Part shown: one piece after another, positions 10,501 through 19,440 of the stretch | Layout of the letters: every line of letters starts with the position of its first letter | Position numbering within the stretch: position 1 is the first letter of the stretch | Source of the DNA: Zhengitettix transpicula | Lineage: Eukaryota > Arthropoda > Insecta > Orthoptera > Tetrigidae | NCBI GenBank assembly: GCA_037074705.1 | Contig: CM073595.1 | Location: forward strand, 65,338,139 to 65,402,138 | Length of the DNA: 64,000 nt | Direction: 5' to 3' | The notes under the pieces: generated by a model | Databases searched by the model: none | What the model was told of the DNA's origin: nothing | Seen by the model: only the letters and a program-made list of their open reading frames with translations | Made by a program: the position numbers and the translations under genes

Positions 10501-12447
10501 AATATCTTATCCAATTTAAATCTTGTATTAATAATTTGCTGGTTATAGTAGTTTGCAATGTGCATCCAAGCCCTCTTTTCATGATTTGTTAAGATTGTAT
10601 CAAATAACCATAAATTTACATTTTTTTACATAATTGTTGATATCTCATCATTAGTAAGTAGGTATATACTCAGTGAATTTTAGTTTAAGGGTAACAAACA
10701 AATGGGCAAAATATACATTAACAACACTCTTTTCTTCACTGTAAGTCCAGTCTATTTGTTCTCGAGTATTTTTGTTCAGTTTTTATATTATTAAAAAGAC
10801 ACTTTCATTGACATATAATATAATTTCATCTTGAGTTTACAACGTATTTAACAGATTTGAAGTAATAGTTTACAATTTATGTTAACTAATTTATAAGAAT
10901 ATTTGGAATATTTTCAATAGTTTGTTAGTTTTTCACCAACAGCCATATTAAGTGCAATTTTTGTCTTTTCAAAATATATGTATTTACCCTCAATCTTAAA
11001 TAAACTCAGGTTAACATATAAATGAAAGTATATTCTTATTTGTTTTTGTAAACTACGTGTTAAGTATTATTTATTTACAGGCATTTAAGGCTGATCCGTC
11101 TACTGCCTTGTACAAAATGAGATTCCACCTAAAACTCATGCCCAAAATATATAAAAAGACTGTTAAAGGATTGCAAGAAATACTTAAAATTGGAATCCAA
11201 GTGGTAAGTGTTGAAATAAGTCTTACAATATTACTCTACATCAGTGCTTGTGATACATTATAAACACTATTACTTTGAATGTGAGAGAAGTTTTACTTCA
11301 TAAAACAGAGGTAAATAATGCTGGATATGGTCTGAATCATAATGTGTGGACTACGAAACTAACATTTTATTTATTCTGATGCAGTTAAATGTTATTCATT
11401 ACTTAAAGATTGGTTTTAGACTTCTTGTTATAAGTTAAAGTTATTAGTCTCTCCAATTACATACAAATAACACTTATTTTAAGAGTAAGCCTTGGTAAAT
11501 ATATGTTTACAACTAAATCAGGCAGCTATTATAAATTTTTGACCAAATATTTCACAGTAAGTTTTAAAAATATTCTTAACAGTAGATTTCCATATAAATA
11601 ATTTCTAATTTATGTATCATTGTAAGCATTAATCTTTGCTTTTGGTTGAGAATAAATTTGAATATAATTCAAGAATAGAGAAGAAACTTTACCCAAGCTC
11701 AACCTCTACAGGCCATGGGATTATATTGAATTAAGGTATTAGGCTGGAAAAATGTCGACTGTACCAGGAATCCGCTCTTCATTAAAATTTATGCCATGAA
11801 ATAATTGTGATTTGTAAAAAGCCTACATCAGGTCTAATGGATGGAGAAATTTTACATTGAATCTGGATTTGACAGGCAGAGCTCAGGTATAGAGCTTCTG
11901 CCGGGACTGATTCCTGGTCTGCTCGACATTATTCATCCTGATACTTTAATTTGAATATCATTAGTTTTATTACAGTACCAAATTATATTTTAATACTATC
12001 AACTGTAAAATGATTGCATCAAATATCCTCCAATGCATAGATACACAAAAAATGGACAAAGTTTTAAGGTTTGTTAGAAACTGTTAAAGACAGTTGCAAT
12101 TCTTTTTCATTTATTCATTCAGTAAATTTGGAATACTTAATTCTTGTTAATTTTTCAGATTGCCTATGATATTCCTAATATTAATTGGGTGAGACGTCAG
12201 ATGAATGATCATTTCTATGACAGTCTGAATGTGTTTAATTATGAATGTCTATCAATGATTGAAACGGTAAGGAATAATTATACTTACAGAATGTACTTAT
12301 GTAAAAGTTGAGATAAGATCTATTATTTGCTCCTGGCTATCAATGTAGAGAAAAGTGTATATTCTATTTTCAGCAATTAAAACATACATTTTTATATGTA
12401 TATATTATTTGTTTCAGGCTATCCATGGGGTGCCTGGATCATGGTAA
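2324..12447 (+). CDS. Eleven-exon host gene, uncharacterised acidic protein (about 646 aa)
   Basis: Function not recognised. Exons joined in phase: 2324-2417, 3731-3843, 5407-5517, 6032-6145, 6415-6443, 8113-8204, 8448-9463, 10267-10377, 11081-11203, 12159-12266, 12418-12447. Every junction has a GT donor (mostly GTAAG or GTGAG) and an AG acceptor, usually after a pyrimidine run, and no exon contains an in-frame stop. The start is chosen because ATG 2324 has G at +4 and an in-frame TGA at 2318. The N-terminus begins MATARRRLTFVYQQDV. Exons 2-6 encode helix-rich, basic and aromatic sequence. Exon 7 encodes a long Asp/Glu/Ser/Asn insert with repeats of the form YSGDNEDS and a CVVCNC cysteine cluster. 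Exons 8-10 are again helical. No signal peptide or clear transmembrane segment is seen. The sparse CpG and regular splicing argue for a real host gene rather than a transposon. The 3' end is uncertain because the stop at 12445-12447 overlaps a strong splice donor. Confidence 0.78.
3731..3843 (+). CDS. Exon 2 of the host gene
   Basis: 113 nt, acceptor TTTTAG ending 3730, donor GTAAGT at 3844. Completes a codon begun in exon 1 and returns the frame to phase 0. Encodes a helix-like stretch including GNYNLLSVIQMIKHTSRK. Confidence 0.75.
4520..4583. repeat. (TA)n microsatellite
   Basis: Alternating TA run of about 60 bp with small interruptions, abutting the left end of the fold-back element. A shorter (TA)n run lies at 4933-4957, between this element and its decayed sister. 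Confidence 0.9.
4587..4894. mobile_element. Near-perfect fold-back palindrome, 150-bp arms
   Basis: Left arm 4587-4736 and right arm 4745-4894 are reverse complements, by eye without mismatch, around an 8-bp centre (TGCGGACT). It lies in the intron between exons 2 and 3. Each arm contains a CTGAAGA box, a 6-bp hairpin GGAGGC/GCCTCC and GAAAA, in opposite orientations (4780-4809 plus, 4672-4701 minus). No protein is encoded. It could be a fold-back MITE or a solo inverted terminus of a Penelope-type element. The arms are too similar to be old, or are being kept similar by gene conversion. Confidence 0.9.
4780..4809 (+). ncRNA. Hammerhead-core-like motif in palindrome right arm
   Basis: CTGAAGA (4780-4786), hairpin GGAGGC/GCCTCC (4788-4793 with 4799-4804), then GAAAA (4805-4809). 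The hammerhead ribozyme core is CUGAUGA, stem II, GAAA. Here the first box carries one change (A for U), and stems I and III were not found. Treat as a structural relic unless cleavage is shown. Confidence 0.35.
4965..5255. repeat. Decayed second copy of the fold-back element
   Basis: The same series of landmarks as 4587-4894 recurs: GGTATGGAAAGGA, GGAGGCTCTCAG, CAGGAAGGAGTGTTACAC, CACTCCTTCTTGAAGAAG and TTTCAGGTAAG. There are many mismatches, and the arms no longer pair well. Same intron, about 70 bp downstream of the first copy. Confidence 0.8.
5407..5517 (+). CDS. Exon 3 of the host gene
   Basis: 111 nt, 37 codons, phase 0 at both ends. Acceptor TTCACAG ending 5406, donor GTAAAA at 5518. 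Encodes AFYRTTTFREQKDS followed by a hydrophobic helix-like segment. The preceding intron carries both fold-back repeats. Confidence 0.78.
6032..6145 (+). CDS. Exon 4 of the host gene
   Basis: 114 nt, 38 codons, phase 0. Acceptor TTACAG ending 6031, donor GTAAGT at 6146. Encodes aromatic-rich sequence including LHSYLHFWFTLTNFVDESL. Confidence 0.78.
6415..6443 (+). CDS. Exon 5 (29-nt microexon)
   Basis: Acceptor TTTTTCAG ending 6414, donor GTGAGT at 6444. Encodes LPNLQSKCE plus two bases of a lysine codon. The phase-2 end matches the single leftover base at the start of exon 6, which is the main support for such a short exon. Confidence 0.62.
6635..7109. mobile_element. Pogo/Tigger-type MITE
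   Basis: Terminal inverted repeats begin CAGTAAATCCTCGATATAAT on the left and, as reverse complement of the right end, CAGTAAAACCTCAACATAAT. This matches the known pogo/Tigger terminus style (CAGTAAAACCTCG). A TA dinucleotide precedes the left end; the right flank is TTA, so the TA duplication is imperfect. About 475 bp, no transposase, inside the host gene intron after exon 5. Confidence 0.7.
7264..7293 (+). ncRNA. Hammerhead-core-like motif
   Basis: CTGAAGA (7264-7270), a hairpin TCCC/GGGGA (7273-7287), then CGAAAT (7288-7293). Same arrangement as the other copies in this window, here in a host gene intron. Stems I and III not identified. Confidence 0.28.
7842..7985. repeat. Two tRNA-like SINE heads, inverted
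   Basis: Plus strand 7915-7985: an A-box-like GTAGCTTAAATGG and TTGATTCTTGGTAATG downstream. Minus strand 7842-7920: GGGTTTGATACTTGGTAATG (B-box-like) downstream of a GTTCAGATGG A-box-like stretch. The two share the GGTAATG tail and are arranged in opposite directions. Probably two tRNA-derived SINE heads, degenerate; not a functional tRNA gene. Confidence 0.45.
8113..8204 (+). CDS. Exon 6 of the host gene
   Basis: 92 nt. The acceptor AG at 8111-8112 lies in an AGAGAGAG run, so neighbouring AGs are possible. Only 8113 keeps both the incoming and outgoing phase. Donor GTAAGT at 8205. Encodes a basic helix including KNLFQLRKKLHVLPEY. Confidence 0.7.
8448..9463 (+). CDS. Exon 7, long acidic exon
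   Basis: 1,016 nt without an in-frame stop, acceptor ATTTCAG ending 8447, donor GTAAGT at 9464. Encodes about 338 residues. First a short conserved-looking part (LREYFGLNRPGGNWYHF), then an acidic Ser-rich run, a cysteine pair cluster CVVCNC, a second much longer acidic tract of imperfect DNED/SGDNED/DYGDYE repeats (about 8880-9090), a more ordinary segment containing NHRFGTITNARIINAL, and a polar Asn/Ser/Thr linker before the end. The acidic tract is purine-rich DNA built on imperfect GA(A/T)GATAGTGA-like units, so length variation by slippage is likely. Confidence 0.82.
9705..9972 (+). mobile_element. tRNA-derived SINE
   Basis: The head at 9705-9773 resembles a tRNA: A-box-like TGGTGTAGTCGTCAGTG and B-box-like GGTATCAAATCCCGG, 30-35 bp apart. 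A tRNA-unrelated body follows with CAGGAAACCACCGAGGACTGG and GGAAAGGTTTTCCAAGC. Lies in the intron between exons 7 and 8. No poly(A) tail is seen. Confidence 0.62.
10267..10377 (+). CDS. Exon 8 of the host gene
   Basis: 111 nt, 37 codons, phase 0. Acceptor TTTTCAG ending 10266, donor GTAATA at 10378. Encodes FVKTITRYLYDMEPEEKD followed by a Tyr- and Lys-rich helix. Confidence 0.77.
11081..11203 (+). CDS. Exon 9 of the host gene
   Basis: 123 nt, 41 codons, phase 0. Acceptor TTTACAG ending 11080, donor GTAAGT at 11204. Encodes a Lys-rich amphipathic stretch including FHLKLMPKIYKKTVKGLQ. Confidence 0.78.
11745..11940. repeat. Inverted pair of tRNA-like fragments
   Basis: AATGTCGACTGTACCAGGAA on the left is the approximate reverse complement of the right-hand GATTCCTGGTCTGCTCGACA. 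The right half has a tRNA-like layout (GCAGAGCTCAGGTATAGAGC, then GGGACTGATTCCTGG). Resembles the inverted pair near 7.9 kb. Intronic. Confidence 0.4.
12159..12266 (+). CDS. Exon 10 of the host gene
   Basis: 108 nt, 36 codons, phase 0. Acceptor TTTTTCAG ending 12158, donor GTAAGG at 12267. Encodes IAYDIPNINWVRRQMNDHFY and a following helix. Confidence 0.77.
12418..12447 (+). CDS. Exon 11, terminal or spliced onward
   Basis: Acceptor GTTTCAG ending 12417. Encodes AIHGVPGSW. If not spliced, TGG is followed by TAA (12445-12447), giving a protein of about 646 aa, with a possible AATAAA at about 12834. If the donor GTAAGA at 12444 is used, the exon is 26 nt and the gene continues. I found no convincing next exon in the following 5 kb. 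Confidence 0.5.
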   Translation, partial: AIHGVPGSW

Positions 12448-12949
12448 GAATTGAATTTTAATTTGTTTAATGTAATACAAGATTTATATTTTCATGTTAC
12501 TAACCACTTATGTTCATCCATAATACACCTTCATATCTACTGTTATATTAATAGACATATACCAATATTTGCTTTCGAACATAATCTGTTACCTATAAAT
12601 TTGGTTTCAAGAAATAATATTCAACAATATTTGCTGTTATAAGATACACTCATACCTTACTTTACATTGATAATCTGTCCGAATGTGATCAGCAAAAACC
12701 AAAACTAACAAAAACTGAAGCAATTATTTTCATATAATTCAATGTAAATCCCAGTAATTCATTATCAATACTAAAAATTACATAAGAAAACACATACTTA
12801 AATAATAAGAAAAAAGTAAATTATTGTCAAGTTAATAAAGTTAAGTAACAACAGGTGTAAATCATTATGTGGGGTAACTTCTCTTTTTGCTATTTTGATC
12901 CAGTACTAGGACCAGCTCCAGAATTAGTGGGCCCATGTCATACATAATA
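12448..12949. other. 3' flank of host gene, no further gene
   Basis: A+T-rich, with a possible polyadenylation signal AATAAA near 12834. No coding sequence recognised. Confidence 0.4.
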
Positions 12950-13485
12950 GTTATCCAAAGAGGTCTGTTTTTGTCACCTTCTTAAAGTTTGACTAAAATG
13001 GGGCAAAACATTTACATTGAACAAGTTGCACATGCATCCTGCAACAGCTTTATCTAGACGATGTTTTTCCACAAATTCTTGTACCGTACTCCATATTGAC
13101 AAGATGGTTTTAATCTCGGAAGAAGGCACATTCATCTCTGTCTTTTCCTCCTCATCTGGAGCAATGGTTTCATCACATGTCTGTTGTAGTGTAAACAAAG
13201 GTTTTGGAGCTATTCAGTGCTGAATATTCAGTCTATTCAGTCTCATCACAGTTGAATATTTGTTGGGGAATGAATACTTCAGTCTCAACATAATCTTTGA
13301 ATTTGAAGACAAATTTTTCAGCCCTAGCCTTGTCCAAACTCTCTCCTTCGCAGTGTCTCGTGTTGTGCATACCAGTACACCTTTTAAACTTTTCGAACCA
13401 CCCTCTAGTGACCTTAAAATCATTATATACATTTGCATAAAGAGTCTCATTGTGTTGCCCATAGTGTTTCTTTTACAAAAGGAAT
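12950..13485 (-). pseudogene. Internally deleted Tigger/pogo transposase
   Basis: Reading the minus strand from about 13485, one frame gives an N-terminal DNA-binding-like stretch (TGMHNTRHCEGESL) and then FIFQ-type sequence ending FIPQQIFNCDET. This is the position of the first catalytic Asp region in Tigger/CENP-B-like transposases. Almost at once it jumps to the C-terminal region (EEEKTEMNVPSSEIK, FVEKHRLDKAVAG, LRR) and, after a frame change, QKQTSLDNYYV, the typical Tigger C-terminal motif. Most of the DDE catalytic domain is missing, so it is inactive. Confidence is in the family, not the exact ends. Confidence 0.62.
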
Positions 13486-15216
13486 TATGATTTGATTACT
13501 AAACTGTCATTCATGGTTCTCCACTTATTCACTTAACTTGAATGGAAGAGAAAGTAGGATTTACATACTGGACTAACTTTTCACTCACTCACATAGGCAT
13601 TAACTAATGCAGAATTTCAATTTGGACACATTACTCTCTTAATATGCCAAATGATTTGTCTGAAGCTGTCAATTCAATCTTTCAGGCTATACTTTTTGCA
13701 GGTAACAATATTTTAGTATCGATCAAATAACATGTGTCAGAAGAAGTTGCTAATAATGTAGATAATAATAATCAGTTGTTTTACTAATATTCAATTAATA
13801 ACTTTATTGTAAGAAAGTATATTTAGCACATTTTCAAAACAACTACACGAGAAGCATTAGGAACAGAAAATTATAAAATTAGCAAAGTTGAATATGGAGT
13901 CAAGAAAGGTTTATCTGACTAAAATTTTCAGTTATGTTTTGTTTCAATCTCCCATTGTTATTATTTACCTATTTAATGGAATCTCGGAGTGTATTAAAAT
14001 TTTTTATAGTATTTCAAGAGTCCTCTTTCTGTGGAAAAGACTGTTTTCCATTTTTGTATCAATCAATAAAATGACACTATTATTTAGTAAATAAACAACA
14101 ATGCTTAGAAGTAGACAAATATGTGTGTCAACTAGTTGTTTCACACACTATATCCAAATGTTAAGTCCCTCTGTCCAACTAAATTGTGAGTCAAATAGTG
14201 TTGATAATCTGTAACGAATATGTATTACATATATGCCATCATTACAATTTCTGTAAGTGATTGCTAAAGAGTGTTAACACTAGAGTCTTTTACAACGCAC
14301 ACCTAAACTTATCACATATTTGTTAAATATAATTAGCATAGTTTCATTAAATGAAGAAGTAATTACTTTAGAAGAATTGTTGAAAAAATTGGTTATAGGC
14401 CTATTAGGGTAGTGTTAATTTATATTTTCCTTAGTTTCAGCCTCACTGAATGGAATATTTGGCTGAGAATGGTTGTACTGGTCTCCATGAAGTTATTAAA
14501 CAAACTGCAATTTCACATGAGAGGTTGCTTATTAGAAATCATGTAAATTTATCGTATCTACATATTTGAGTTTTGTGTTATTATGAATGTATCTAGCAGG
14601 TAGACTATTAATTTTTAATTTCTTTCAAATTGATTTTCATAAATAAATATACAAACACTACATTTTAAAATAAACTTAAAAAATAAAAGATTGACTTGAC
14701 AATTTCTAAACCATCATAGAATTATTGTTATTTTTTGTATTAAACTTATAGAACAACAGTGTAGGGAAAGGAGCCAATTAATTGTTTGTGATGTATTTGC
14801 AGCTCATTCATCATTTGATACAAAAAAATAATAACCAACATTTCTCAGCATGATTGTGAAGGTTACACCATATTTATCAACTCATAATTTCTGAATCTTG
14901 TTGCCCTTTTGAATGCAAGAACACACATTTATGTAGCATGAAATCAGTACTTCAGTAACAGTTTTACTGCTTGTTTTAATTTATGATGGTATAGCTAAAA
15001 GTATGGTCATTTTTGAATATCCACTATAGAAACTGAGCAAGGTGTTAGGCGGTTGATGGCATAAATTTGAAAATTTAAGATCAATATTGAATAAATAAAT
15101 TTTAATTTTCTTTTAAATTTATTTTAAATTGTCACACAATTTGCATAAAGACTTACGCTTTTATCAATTTATTTAAAATATATATTATAATATCATATAG
15201 ATGTTTGTTGGTGGTT
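13486..15216. other. Non-coding A+T-rich stretch
   Basis: No recognised gene or element. Very low CpG and short ORFs only. Confidence 0.45.
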
Positions 15217-15343
15217 TTAATATTAACATGTAGGATCTGGTCAATTGCATACAATTTTAAATTTCTAGTTTAAAAAAAATTAAACAATGTGTATTTTTAA
15301 CTAGAAATTTAAAATTGGCCAGATTCTACACATTAATATAAAT
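15217..15343. repeat. Stem-loop inverted repeat
   Basis: A perfect 19-bp inverted repeat (15252-15270 with 15299-15317) around a 28-bp A+T loop. Pairing resumes further out with mismatches (GTAGGATCTGGTCAA against GGCCAGATTCTACAC). Probably a small fold-back MITE. Confidence 0.7.
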
Positions 15344-15429
15344 TTATTGTATATCTGGGGTCAGCAACCTTTTCAGTGTGTAACACTTTTAAAAGAATGT
15401 GATCATGTGTTTAGTGCCAATTTTTTTTT

Positions 15430-16050
15430 GAGTATTGTATTAATGTATAACTCTTTAATAGGTGTGAAAAATAATTGTCACTTACTAAAAATTATGTCAC
15501 TTCCCAATATATTCGTATATTTTATGGAAAATTTTATTTTTAATACCTACAATATTGCCTCATTTAATTTCATTGATTTATAATCATTTATAATGATCAA
15601 TTTCATTACTTTATATTTGCTTTACAATAAGAACATTGATATTTTATGAAAAGTTTTATGTTTAATACCTACAGTATTGCCTCATTTAATTTCATTGCTT
15701 TATATCAATTTATAATTATCAATTTCATCACTATATTTTCTGTACAATAAGATCATTGATGAATTTGTTGATGTTTCAATAAACATAATATTTCCTCTGT
15801 ATTGTCAAACATATGTATGTTGTGATTGCTGTCACATTTTTTAAACTAAATTTTATTGATGTATGACATTAATAGGTGTGAAAGATAATTGCAACTTACT
15901 GCAAATTGCACAATATTTTCCCAGCTTACAAAAAAAATATTCCTTTGATAAGGAAAATATAATTTTTAATGCCTATAGTATTGTCTCATTTACTTTCATA
16001 TATATATGCTGATCAATTTTATTACTTATATTTGCTGTACAAGAAGAATT
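15430..16050 (+). repeat. Imperfect tandem repeat, about 120-bp unit
   Basis: Units 15519-15640 and 15641-15760 abut and share TAATACCTACARTATTGCCT and TTTCATTGMTTTATA. A third, more diverged and longer copy at about 15855-16050 also carries the upstream AATAGGTGTGAAA segment present at 15460. Head-to-tail, non-coding. Confidence 0.75.
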
Positions 16051-17684
16051 ATGATGTATTTATCGTAGTTACTGTTTTATAGAATATGAGAAAAACTTAT
16101 TTGTGAATGGAATTTATTGCATGCAATTTGCACACTGTTTTTCCGTAATAATTATACTATTGATTTTCATAAAAGAAATACTTACGAAATTTTTTCCATA
16201 AAAAGGAAAATTATATTATAGAGTGAATATGGATGTTTAATAAATCTATAAATTAATAATGTAATTACTAGTTACATAATCCTTCCTTCTTAATTGTGTG
16301 TTGACAATTGTCATATTTGCTCCTTTTTTATTTTCTATACAAATATAATTTAGTTTTTTGTTGAATTTTCTGTCATATCATGTAACTAGAATTTTTTGTT
16401 GATTTCAACACTATAGAAATAGAATTCTACTGTAGATGCTAGAAGATTACATGTTAAGTGGTTTTAAGAATACTGCAATTACAAGTTTCTAAGTGTCATT
16501 CAATCAATTCAAAACATATTTTCTTCTGTATCTCAATGTTAGTGTTAAGAAATATAATTCAGGAAACAATTGCTATATGTTTTATTTTAAGTACAACAGA
16601 TTGGAAATAATACAGTTATAATTGAATTGTTTGTTCTTTAAACCATAGATGTTTAATATATTTTCATTTATAGCTGTTTTGGTAATTTCCATTTATATAT
16701 AGTAAGATAAATCACAACCAAAATGAAATTGTGAAAAAATAGTAAATTTTATAGTTAAAAAAAATTCAGCAAATTTTTCACATTGCTTGTTTGGGAAAAC
16801 AATAAAATTAGTACACATAAAATTTAAAAAATTATATTTCTTAAATGTATTCATGTTTTTATAAAAAAACAAATAAAATGGATATTTTATCTGCCAATAT
16901 TCTCTATTTATGTCCTATATTCATTACTATAAATATTTTACTCATAAACTATATGGGTTCAACTTTGTTTATGATTTTAGGATCATGCAGTTATGGTACA
17001 GTATGAACATTGGTCAATGGAAAGTAGTTGCTCTTGTCACAAATATGACCATAAAATTTATTTTTAACTGCTTTTAAATTTTTAACATTGCTGATAAATA
17101 GTTCAAGTTAAAACTTGGGTACGTTTCATGTATGACACACAGAAAACATGAGATTAGTTTGATAGATGTGTTGTACAGATGTTTTAATCACCACCTTCCT
17201 TTATAATAGTGTTCAACAATCTTCCTCGATATATTAAAAAATTTCCATTTTGATATAACTAATGCATGTAAGTAAATAAGTATTGTGTATACAACAAAAC
17301 CTAATCATTATTAATTATGCTTAACACATACTGGAAGCCTGGTCTTGAAAAAGGAGCTGTAATAAAATGATACACTAAAAATTTATTAAGACAGATCCCA
17401 AACTCGAAATAGTTAATTATTTAAAATCTCGAAACCAAATATTGCTAACTGTAATGTACATCATTGCATTATACACGACTATTATATATTTCAGTTGTCC
17501 TAGCCACTGTATATAATAGCTTGTTTAAAAGAACTCTGAAAGAGTATTTAGTAAATAAGGTAATATAGAAGCTCCACGATTGTAAAACTTTATGCTGATG
17601 ATTTAAATATGTTTTTTTGCGTTTTTTTATAATAAACTTGACGTTTTCCCATATTGTATGTACGGAATTATAAGTAAATAAAGT
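16051..17684. other. Non-coding A+T-rich stretch
   Basis: No recognised gene. Only short ORFs in both directions. A+T-rich and poor in CpG, up to a compositional change near 17.6 kb. Confidence 0.4.
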
Positions 17685-18480
17685 TTGTCTTATCAAAATT
17701 TCTCCAGCAGACGTTGGGGCGATAACATAATTGAAAAAGAAACCCTTACCACCAAACGAAGTCGCCGTAACCAACATCATATAGTAATCAACTATTGGAA
17801 ATTTAAAAAATTATATTTGGGTAATGTTAAAAGAGTAGACGAAGAATTTCGACCCATCAGTTATTTATTATCACGCGTTTGCGATCTACTAATAAAGTCT
17901 ATGTTTATGTATATGTATCTCTTTTCATTTGGTAAATTTGTGTGGCAATCACTTCCAAAGGGCCGGGAAAGATCTTTCTGCTTTATTAGAATCTGCTGCG
18001 TACCACGTACAACCCATTATCGTGAAAAGTGCCCATGAAATCATCTTTAATTGCAAATACTTGCCTCATTGGGCAACATACACAGACTTTTACGATCCAA
18101 AATTATATATTAATGCTGGAAGCGCGCGCTAATTAAGAAGTGGTTGCTCCTATCGATACTCACCGTGAATTACTTCGAAAAACTTTACAAACACGAAGGA
18201 CTCCAATTAAGTTCCTCCCTCGTCGCTTAACAATCGACTGGCCGACTTTATTTTCTTCATTTTGAAGCGTGGTGATGTGAAAAATTCTCACTTTGCTTCC
18301 TTAGCCGCAATTTTGCGTAAAGAACGCAATGACCACCGTAAAAAGACTAAAAGTTATCGTAGCAAACCAGTTGGTGTCGTGGCCAGCTTCACGATCCGCG
18401 ATTGGAATAATCAGGATTCGAATTTGTACATGTCCCTCCTCAGTGTATACCCAAGTACGCTCTTAAAATCCTAATACAAT
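17685..18480 (+). pseudogene. Unidentified coding-like patch, several frames
   Basis: Not recognised. Three overlapping plus-strand segments look more protein-like than their surroundings. The first is a 117-codon frame from 17685. The second contains LSALLESAAYHVQPIIVKSA and ends GSAR at 18132. After frame changes come ELLRKTLQTRRTPIKFLPRR and then a 70-codon frame at 18262 with AILRKERNDHRKKTKSYRSK and a WNNQDSNLYMSLLSVYP tail. Base composition is richer in G+C and CpG than the preceding 5 kb. Best guess is a frameshifted relic of a mobile or viral-type gene; no family can be assigned. Confidence 0.35.
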
Positions 18481-19440
18481 GACAGGGCCGCCTGCTTCTC
18501 AACAAACTGAAAACGAATTATCAACATTATTGCAGAGGTAGTGATGGCCAGAGGAACTGCATCTTCTTATTCAAGGCAAACTAAAGACAAATAATGAAAA
18601 AGAAAAACGTAACACCTCACCAATTGAATTGCCTTAAAGTAATTAATGCATGTTTCATGTACCAAATCCGTGGACATTACTTGAAAATAAACTCTAGAAA
18701 CCTTGAACTAAGATCCTAACGGATTTTTCCATTTTATGCAACCTGGTTGAACATCAAATCTGAAAAAAGATGGCGACGTTGGAGGTAGATGTCGAAACGT
18801 ACGGTTTTCAATTTATTGCCCGGCTTCAAACCCGTGAAGTCTTTATTCGGATATGAATATTCAACGATTTATTCGAAGAGTTCATGAACTGACTAGTTCC
18901 CTTACAATCAAAACAAATATTATGTACTTAGTTAAGACCGATATAAGCGAAGTTATTGTGAAATTGTTTATACTATATTTATAAACTAATAAACTTGTAA
19001 TCTATCTACAAATGACTAAGTTATCGTCTTTTACTGCAAAATATAATAAGTTTTCTGATTTTAAAGGTGGAATTAGGTTATTAAATAGTAAATCAGTAAG
19101 CTCAGCTAAGAATGAGCTTATAAATGCGAAAGGCTGATACAAATAACGGAAAGTTAAATAAGAAAGTTGCTCTCGCAGTATTTAAATTTTCAAATGACGT
19201 AATACGGGATGTTAAAACACTTTTAGGGACCGGATTAATGGCAAGATTTATCAGAAACATGGTAACGTAAATCGTTCATTTCTAGCAGATAAAAATTATA
19301 ATAAATAACTTCATTTAATGGCCGAGAAACTTAATATTTTATTAATACATTTTATTTATCATCAATCAGATTACTGTTTTAATCTCTAAGCTAATGTGGT
19401 AGCTTTACATATTATTTACATATTTTGCATGATATCAAGA
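18481..19440. other. No gene recognised
   Basis: Apart from the degenerate motif at 18760, nothing recognisable. Mixed A+T-rich sequence. Confidence 0.35.
18760..18797 (+). ncRNA. Hammerhead-core-like motif, degenerate
   Basis: CTGAAAA at 18760, then a GGCGAC to GTC hairpin (18772-18793) and GAAAC (18794-18798). The first box is degraded. The same GAAACGTA tail style is seen in the Penelope-type copies. Confidence 0.25.

Noticed and set aside
8448..12447. Host gene as hormone-sensitive lipase N-terminal domain
   Set aside because: Spacing of some aromatic and FVKTI/GYTF-like positions recalls that domain, but no HGGG or GDSAG hydrolase core is present and the similarity was judged by eye from memory.
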